26,672 nt of DNA. It comes from an uncultured Comamonadaceae bacterium. GTDB lineage: Bacteria > Pseudomonadota > Gammaproteobacteria > Burkholderiales > Burkholderiaceae. The notes beneath the pieces were generated by a model. The model searched no databases. It worked only from the letters and a program-made list of their open reading frames with translations, and was not told the DNA's origin. The translations under genes were made by a program, and so were the position numbers. The first letter of the stretch is position 1; the number at the start of each line of letters is the position of its first letter. The stretch spans positions 1 to 26,672 of the forward strand of contig CAMLQP010000007.1 of assembly GCA_946482115.1 (NCBI GenBank), written 5' to 3'. This document shows positions 21,724 to 26,672 of the stretch, piece by piece.

Positions 21724-23619
21724 GTGAGCAGCCTCAACATCGCCAGCCGCGCGCTGACCACCAACCTGGCGGCACTGCAGGTCATCGGCAACAACATCGC
21801 CAACGTCAACACGGCAGGCTACTCGCGCCAGACCATACAGCTGACCACCACGCCGGGCCAGTTCCTGGGCAACGGCTACTTCGGCAAGGGCGTGGAGATC
21901 GCGGGCGTGACCCGTGCCTTTGATGCCCAGCTCACGCGCGAAGCCCAGCTTACCCACTCGGTGGCATCGGCCGATGCGGTGCGCTACCAGCGCCTGCAGC
22001 AGCTGGAATCGCTGTTCCCGCTGGGCGACGCCAGCCTGGGCGTATCGCTGAACAACGCACTCAATGCCTGGAGCGCCGTGGCGTCTTCCCCGGCCGACAC
22101 GACAGCCCGCACGGTGGTGATCTCGCGTGCCGAGGAACTGGCAGGACGCCTTCGCAGCACCAGCGCCAACCTGGACGAACTGCGCCTGTCGGCGACGCTG
22201 CAGATCGAGGAGTCGCGCGATGCTGTCAACACCCTGGCCCAGCAGCTGGCCGACATCAACCGCCGCATCATCGAGGCGCAAGGCTCCAGCCGGGCGCCCA
22301 ACGACCTGCTCGACCAGCGCGACCAGCTGGTCAAGGAGCTCAACACCTACGTGCAGGCCACCACGGTGGAGGCCAGCAATGGCGGTCTGACGGTGTTCAT
22401 CGGCGGCAGCCAGCCGCTGGTGCTGGGCGCGCAGGCGAGCACGCTGCAGGTGCAGAAGAACCCGCTGGATCCGCAGCGCCTGGACATGTACATCGTGCAG
22501 GCGGGGCAATCCTTCAAGCTCAACGAGGGGTTCCTCGCCGGAGGCGACCTCAAGGGGTTGCTCAAGTTCGTCAACGAGGACCTGCCCGACACCGTCAACA
22601 GCATCGGCCGCCTGGCGCTGTCGCTGGCCACGCAGACCAACGCCCAGCACCGGCTCGGCCTGGACCTCAACGGCAACCCCGGCACCGACATCTATTCGCT
22701 TTCGCCCATGCCTGTCGGCACCGGGGTGCAGTTCGACGGCGTCACGCCGGCTGCGGCCACCATCACCGCCACCGTGTCCGATCCCACGGCCTTTGTCGGT
22801 TCGGACTACGAGCTGCGTTTCGACGGTACCGACTGGGACATCCTGCGCCGCTCCGATGGCGCTGCCGTGGCTACCGGCGTGGCGCTGCCGGCCACCGTGG
22901 ATGGCCTGACGCTGGACGTGACCGGCGCGCCCGCGGCCGGCGATGCCTATCTGATCCGCCCGTTCTCGGATGCCGCGCGCAACATCAACGTGGCGATCTC
23001 CCGACCCGAGAACCTGGCCGCCGCGAGCCCGGTGCTGGTGACGGTGAACAACGCCAACACGGGCGGTCTCACGGTGGAGAGCCTGTCGGCCACCGCGGCC
23101 GGCCCCTACGCCACCACCACGCTCACCTACAACGCCGCCGATGGCCGCTTCGATGTCAACGGCGGCCCGGGGCAGATACCGGCCGCACCGGCCCAGTACA
23201 CGCCCGGAGAACCGCTGGACTTCGGCGGCTGGCAGATCGTGCTGCGCGGCGTGCCGAACAACGGTGATTCCCTGGAGATCCGTCCGGCCACGGCCAACGA
23301 GGCGCGCCAGAGCTTCGGCAATGCCAAGGCGATGCTCAACCTGCGCGATGTCGACAGCTTCGGCGGCGTCACGCTGGGGGATGGCTACGTCGGTGTGTTC
23401 TCAGGCGTGGCCAACAAGGTGCAGACCTCCAAGCTGGCGGCCGAGTTCTCCGACACCGCCGCCGCCAACGCCGAGGCGGCCCGCGCCGGCCGCATGGGTG
23501 TGAACCTCGACGAGGAGGCCGCGCGCCTGCTGCAGTTCCAGCAGGCCTACCAGGCCTCGGCCAAGTTCCTGCAGGTAGCGCAGGGCACCTTCGACATCCT
23601 GATCCAGAGCTTCAGCTGA
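21724..23619 (+). CDS. flgK: Hook-filament junction protein FlgK (HAP1)
   Basis: 631 residues, clearly longer than E. coli FlgK (547). FlgK is the first junction protein between hook and filament. I chose GTG at 21724 because GGAGG lies nine bases before it and translation then begins SSLNIASRALTTNLAALQVI, the family N-terminus; an in-frame ATG at 21586 lies inside flgJ. Conserved parts are NNIANVNTAGYSRQTIQL (about 21-38), the D1 helices (80-230) with LLDQRDQLVKEL, and the C-terminal LNLDEEAARLLQFQQAYQAS-type motif (VNLDEEAARL and QQAYQASAKFLQVAQ). The extra length is in a middle region (about 345-525) with two similar beta-rich units that also resemble one in FlgL. FlgN is its expected chaperone. 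Confidence 0.95.
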   Translation: MSSLNIASRALTTNLAALQVIGNNIANVNTAGYSRQTIQLTTTPGQFLGNGYFGKGVEIAGVTRAFDAQLTREAQLTHSVASADAVRYQRLQQLESLFPLGDASLGVSLNNALNAWSAVASSPADTTARTVVISRAEELAGRLRSTSANLDELRLSATLQIEESRDAVNTLAQQLADINRRIIEAQGSSRAPNDLLDQRDQLVKELNTYVQATTVEASNGGLTVFIGGSQPLVLGAQASTLQVQKNPLDPQRLDMYIVQAGQSFKLNEGFLAGGDLKGLLKFVNEDLPDTVNSIGRLALSLATQTNAQHRLGLDLNGNPGTDIYSLSPMPVGTGVQFDGVTPAAATITATVSDPTAFVGSDYELRFDGTDWDILRRSDGAAVATGVALPATVDGLTLDVTGAPAAGDAYLIRPFSDAARNINVAISRPENLAAASPVLVTVNNANTGGLTVESLSATAAGPYATTTLTYNAADGRFDVNGGPGQIPAAPAQYTPGEPLDFGGWQIVLRGVPNNGDSLEIRPATANEARQSFGNAKAMLNLRDVDSFGGVTLGDGYVGVFSGVANKVQTSKLAAEFSDTAAANAEAARAGRMGVNLDEEAARLLQFQQAYQASAKFLQVAQGTFDILIQSFS

Positions 23620-23635
23620 ACCGGGGAGACACGAC

Positions 23636-24853
23636 ATGAGCCTGTACCGCGTGGCCACGGCCAACATGTACGACCGGACCATACAGAACATCAGCCAGCG
23701 CCAGAGCGATCTGGTGAAGACGCAGGAGCAGCTGTCGTCGGGCAAGCGCGTCACGCGTGCCAGCGACGACGCCGTGGCCGCCACGCTGGCCGAACGCGCG
23801 CAGAACCGCCTGGCCCGCGTGGAGGCCGATCTCAAGGCGCTGGACGCCTCGCGCACGGCCCTGACCCAGGCCGAAAGCGCGCTGGGCGAGGCCAACGACC
23901 TGCTGCACCGGGCGCGCGAACTGATGGTGCAGGCCGGCAACCCCACGCTCACTGCCAACATCCGCGAAGACCTGGCCAAGCAGATCGAGGGCCTGCGCGA
24001 GCAGATGCTCGCGGTGGCCAACCGCCAGGACACCTCGGGTCTCACGCTGTTCGGCGGTCTGGGTGGATCGAGCAAACCTTTCGTGGACGTCTACGGCCCT
24101 GGAGCCGGGGTGCAGTTCAATGGTCAGACCGGCCAGTACGCGGCCACCGAGACCTCGCTGCCGCAGGCGGTGGACGGCAGCGCCGTGTGGATGCGTGTGC
24201 CCACCGGCAACGGCACCTTCTCGGTGTCGCTGGACCCGGCCAATCAGGGGCAGGTCTACACCACCGTGGGCCGTGTCACGGCGGGCGCCACGCCCACCGG
24301 CGACGACTACCAGATCGATTTCGTCGACAACGGCAACGGCGGCTTCGACTTCACCGTCACCAACCTCACCACCGCCACCCAGGTCGTTCCGGCAACGACC
24401 TACCAGGCGGGCATGACCATCAGCTTCGAGGGACTGGAGCTCGAGCTTCAGGGGCCTCCGGCCAATGGTGACCAGATCAACATCACTGCCAGCGCGCCCG
24501 GCGACCTGTTCGCCACCATGCAGTCGGCCATCGATGCGCTGCGTTACACCGGCACCAACCAGCCGGCCCATATCGCCCAGGAGATCGGCCGTGTGCTGAC
24601 CGAGATGGACGTGGGCCTGGACCGCGTGCTCGATGTGCGCGGCCGCCTGGGCGACTGGCTCAACCGCGCCGATTCCATGCAGGCGGTGTTCGAGGACAAG
24701 TCGGTATTCCACCAGAAAGAAAAGTCCGATCAGGAAGACCTCGACATGGTCAAGGGCATCTCCCAGTTCGAGACCCAGCAGGTGGCCCTGCAGGCCGCAT
24801 TGCAATCCTACGCCCAGGTGCAACGCCTCTCGCTGTTCCAGTACATTGCATGA
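23636..24853 (+). CDS. flgL: Hook-filament junction protein FlgL (HAP3)
   Basis: 405 residues, about 90 longer than E. coli FlgL (317). FlgL connects FlgK to the filament. The N-terminal region is typical: RVATANMYDRTIQNISQRQS, then EQLSSGKRVTRASDDAVAAT, then TALTQAESALGEANDLLHRA and NRQDTSGLTLFGG. The C-terminal helix has DLDMVKGISQFETQQVALQA. The extra residues (about 150-290) form a beta-rich insertion whose second half resembles the FlgK units. GGGGAGA precedes the ATG; the gap from flgK is 16 bases. It is the last gene of the flgB-L run and is followed by a GC-rich inverted-repeat region rather than a clear T-tailed terminator. Confidence 0.95.
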   Translation: MSLYRVATANMYDRTIQNISQRQSDLVKTQEQLSSGKRVTRASDDAVAATLAERAQNRLARVEADLKALDASRTALTQAESALGEANDLLHRARELMVQAGNPTLTANIREDLAKQIEGLREQMLAVANRQDTSGLTLFGGLGGSSKPFVDVYGPGAGVQFNGQTGQYAATETSLPQAVDGSAVWMRVPTGNGTFSVSLDPANQGQVYTTVGRVTAGATPTGDDYQIDFVDNGNGGFDFTVTNLTTATQVVPATTYQAGMTISFEGLELELQGPPANGDQINITASAPGDLFATMQSAIDALRYTGTNQPAHIAQEIGRVLTEMDVGLDRVLDVRGRLGDWLNRADSMQAVFEDKSVFHQKEKSDQEDLDMVKGISQFETQQVALQAALQSYAQVQRLSLFQYIA

Positions 24854-24857
24854 GGTA

Positions 24858-24936
24858 GTGGCCCCCATGCTCCCCCACTGCGTGTGGGTCGCTGCCCCCC
24901 AAGGGGGCTGAGCCGGCCTGGGGCGGCCCGGCACCG
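24858..24936 (+). repeat. GC-rich intergenic element with stacked hairpins
   Basis: Between flgL and the next gene lie three inverted repeats: CCCAC/GTGGG around TGCGT, GCCCCC/GGGGGC around CAA (24894-24908), and GCCGG/CCGGC further on. This composition and order (CCCCCCAAGGGGGCTGA, then GGCCTGGGGCGGCCCGG) recall a dispersed intergenic element I know from Comamonadaceae genomes. Only one copy is in the window, so repetition itself is not shown. It may also end flgL transcription. Confidence 0.45.
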
Positions 24937-24966
24937 GCTCGTTGTGTACTTGTGAGCGCTACCGAA

Positions 24967-26190
24967 ATGTCTTTGAACATCCTCGACCACGTCGTACTGT
25001 CCTACCAGCCCATCTGGGGCCGCGACCGCGAGCTGGCCGCCGTGCGCCTGCGCGTGCATCCACTGCACCCCGAGGTGGTGGACGCGGCGCATTTCCTCCA
25101 GGTGCTGGAGACCGAGCACGTGCCCGGTGCACCGCTGGTACTGGTCGCCCTCGAGGACCGCCGTCTGCTGGGCCAGGCGCTGTCGCTGAGCCCGCACGAG
25201 AACATCTGGCTGGAACTGCCGGACGACGGTGACTTCGCCACCGAGGCGCTGCGCCAGCAAGTGCTGGTGGCGCGCCGCATGGGTCACACGCTGCTGCAGG
25301 CGTCGCCGCTGGCGCGTGCGCTGGTGGTGCCGGGCAGCGCGCGCCCCAGCTGCATGCTCAGCTTATGGCCCGAGCAGGTGGCCCAGGCCTTGCAGGCCGT
25401 GGCCGCGCGCGAGGAGGGCCGCAAGAACGCGCCCACGCCCATATTGCCCGGTCAGGCCTACCAGCACATCGGCAGCCGCGCCCTGGCCGAGCACTGCCTG
25501 GATGATGCACAGGCCTGGGGCGTGTGCGGTTGGCCCGTCGACGACGTGCTGCACGGTCATCGCAAGGACCCCATCACCTGTGATCCGGTGTCGATACGCC
25601 AGGTGCAGAAGGCGCTGGACGCCGACCGTCCGCTGGAAGTGATCCAGGAGTTGCTCAACGGCGACCCGGTGCTGGCTTATCGGCTGCTGCGCATGGTCAA
25701 CTCGGTGGCTTTTGGCGGCAATCGCGAGGTCACGAACCTGCGCCACGCCGTCATGCTGCTGGGGCACGGCAATGTGCGGCAGTGGCTCTACGAGCAGTCG
25801 CGTGCGGCCGACACCGACACCGCCATGCGGCCGGTGCGCCAGACCATGGTGCTGCGGGCGCGTCTGACCGAATACCTGATGGATCCCGGCCCCGAGAACG
25901 ACCTGCGCGCCGAGATCTACACCACCGGCCTGTTCGCCGAGCTCGACGGCCTGCTGCAGGAGCCGCTGGCCGAGGCGCTGGAGCGTCTGCCGCTGTCGGG
26001 CCGCATGCTCGATGCCCTGCTGCGCCAGACCGGCCCCTACCACCCCTTCCTGCAGCTGGCGCGCCACCTGGAGAACCCGGCCGCCATGGCCGAGACGCCC
26101 GCCCTGTGCGAAGCCGGCGAGTTCCGCCTCGACGATGTCAATCGCGCCCTGATCCGCATGCTCAACCACGTCACGCCCGGCACGCACTGA
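24967..26190 (+). CDS. Degenerate-EAL and HDOD domain signalling protein
   Basis: 407 residues from ATG 24967 (GTG at 24952 would add five). The N-terminus SYQPIWGRDRELAAVRLRVH looks like the start of an EAL domain (YQPIxxxxxxLxxxExL), but the E-A/V-L catalytic motif is missing, so c-di-GMP hydrolysis is unlikely. The C-terminal part (about 205-400) fits HDOD: NGDPVLAYRLLRMVNSVAFG, then VTNLRHAVMLLGHGNVRQWL. HDOD domains lack the HD metal site and act as signalling or scaffolding modules. The pair matches the YuxH-like EAL-HDOD family, some of whose members affect motility. The gene follows flgL by about 110 bases, so a role in motility is suggested by position only. Neither start has a good ribosome binding site. 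The substrate or partner is unknown. Confidence 0.8.
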   Translation: MSLNILDHVVLSYQPIWGRDRELAAVRLRVHPLHPEVVDAAHFLQVLETEHVPGAPLVLVALEDRRLLGQALSLSPHENIWLELPDDGDFATEALRQQVLVARRMGHTLLQASPLARALVVPGSARPSCMLSLWPEQVAQALQAVAAREEGRKNAPTPILPGQAYQHIGSRALAEHCLDDAQAWGVCGWPVDDVLHGHRKDPITCDPVSIRQVQKALDADRPLEVIQELLNGDPVLAYRLLRMVNSVAFGGNREVTNLRHAVMLLGHGNVRQWLYEQSRAADTDTAMRPVRQTMVLRARLTEYLMDPGPENDLRAEIYTTGLFAELDGLLQEPLAEALERLPLSGRMLDALLRQTGPYHPFLQLARHLENPAAMAETPALCEAGEFRLDDVNRALIRMLNHVTPGTH

Positions 26191-26203
26191 GTAACATGGG
26201 CGC

Positions 26204-26672
26204 ATGCACACCAGCGCCCTCGTCCTCTTCTCCGGTGGCCAGGACTCCACCACCTGTCTGGCCCACGCCCTGCAGCGCTACGAACGCGTCGAGACCATCG
26301 CCTTCGACTACGGCCAGCGCCACCGCGTCGAGCTGGACGCTCGCCTGACGGTTCTGGCGGAAGTCCGGCGCCAGTTCCCGCAGTGGGCCAGCCGGCTGGG
26401 CGAGGATCACCTGCTCGATGTCGCCGTGCTGGGCCAGGTCAGCGAGACCTCGCTCACCCGCGACATGGCCTTTCGCATGGAGCAGGGCGGGCTGCCCAAC
26501 ACCTTCGTGCCCGGGCGCAACCTGCTGTTCCTCACGCTGGCGGCGGCACTGGCCTACCGGCGCGACCTGCAGGTGCTGGTCACCGGCGTCTGCGAGACCG
26601 ACTTCTCGGGCTACCCAGACTGCCGCGACGACACCATGAAGGCCATGCAGCTGGCGCTGTCGCTGGGCATGG
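26204..26672 (+). CDS. queC: 7-cyano-7-deazaguanine synthase QueC (partial)
   Basis: The first 156 codons are present; the gene runs off the window. QueC is a cytoplasmic ATP-dependent enzyme that makes preQ0 from 7-carboxy-7-deazaguanine in queuosine synthesis. The PP-loop motif SGGQDST is at residues 10-16, followed by [12 protein letters not shown], the conserved [14 protein letters not shown] and the [20 protein letters not shown] segment typical of QueC. The C-terminal zinc-binding cysteines lie beyond the window. The ATG is 13 bases after the previous stop and has no Shine-Dalgarno sequence; TAACAT (26192-26197) just upstream could be a -10 for a nearly leaderless transcript. It is unrelated to flagella and marks the end of the motility locus. 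Confidence 0.95.
   Translation, partial: MHTSALVLFSGGQDSTTCLAHALQRYERVETIAFDYGQRHRVELDARLTVLAEVRRQFPQWASRLGEDHLLDVAVLGQVSETSLTRDMAFRMEQGGLPNTFVPGRNLLFLTLAAALAYRRDLQVLVTGVCETDFSGYPDCRDDTMKAMQLALSLGM

Overview
The window is about 26.7 kb of GC-rich DNA holding one almost uninterrupted flagellar and motility locus. The gene set and order point to a betaproteobacterium of the order Burkholderiales, most likely Comamonadaceae (Hydrogenophaga- or Acidovorax-like). The reasons are an FlhDC master regulator next to motAB, an flhBAF(G)-fliA block that includes the polar-flagellum GTPase FlhF, an flgNMA / flgBCDEFGHIJKL block, very high G/C at third codon positions, and a GC-rich intergenic element of a kind I recall from that family. 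The genus is inference. No chromosome-wide data were used.

Layout. (1) 1-2185: the 3' end of a flagellin gene, a strong intrinsic terminator, then fliD (filament cap) and fliS (flagellin chaperone). (2) 2352-3271: flhD and flhC, the master activator. (3) 3440-6430: motA, motB, cheY and cheZ, led by a clear sigma-28 promoter and closed by an intrinsic terminator. (4) 6540-12777: flhB, flhA, flhF, an flhG-like gene and fliA. All are joined by overlapping stop and start codons, so this looks like one translationally coupled operon for the export gate, flagellar placement and sigma-28. (5) 12785-14388, minus strand: flgN, flgM and flgA. flgM has an excellent sigma-28 promoter, and flgN converges on fliA with only 7 bp between stop codons. 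(6) 14576-24853: flgB to flgL in order (rod, hook, L and P rings, rod cap/muramidase, hook-filament junction). (7) 24967-26190: a degenerate-EAL plus HDOD signalling protein. (8) 26204 to the window end: the start of queC, a housekeeping gene that marks the edge of the motility locus.

How it works together. FlhDC should turn on the rod/hook and export genes. FlhBA forms the export gate. FliA drives late genes (motAB-cheYZ, flgMN, perhaps fliS) and FlgM holds FliA back until the hook is complete. FlgN and FliS chaperone FlgK/FlgL and flagellin. FlhF and the FlhG-like protein would set where and how many flagella form. The fliE-fliR genes, cheA/W/R/B and fliT are not in the window.

Most interesting points: the FlhG-like protein lacks the ATPase motifs but keeps part of the FlhF-activating N-terminal motif; a similar module appears twice in FlgK and once in FlgL; a GGACAAT motif recurs upstream of four gene starts; a perfect palindrome covers the flgI ribosome binding site; and fliA and flgMN converge without a visible terminator. 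I did not see a wholly new multi-gene system. There is no gene-free stretch longer than 300 bases, and I saw no tRNA, rRNA, CRISPR or insertion sequence.
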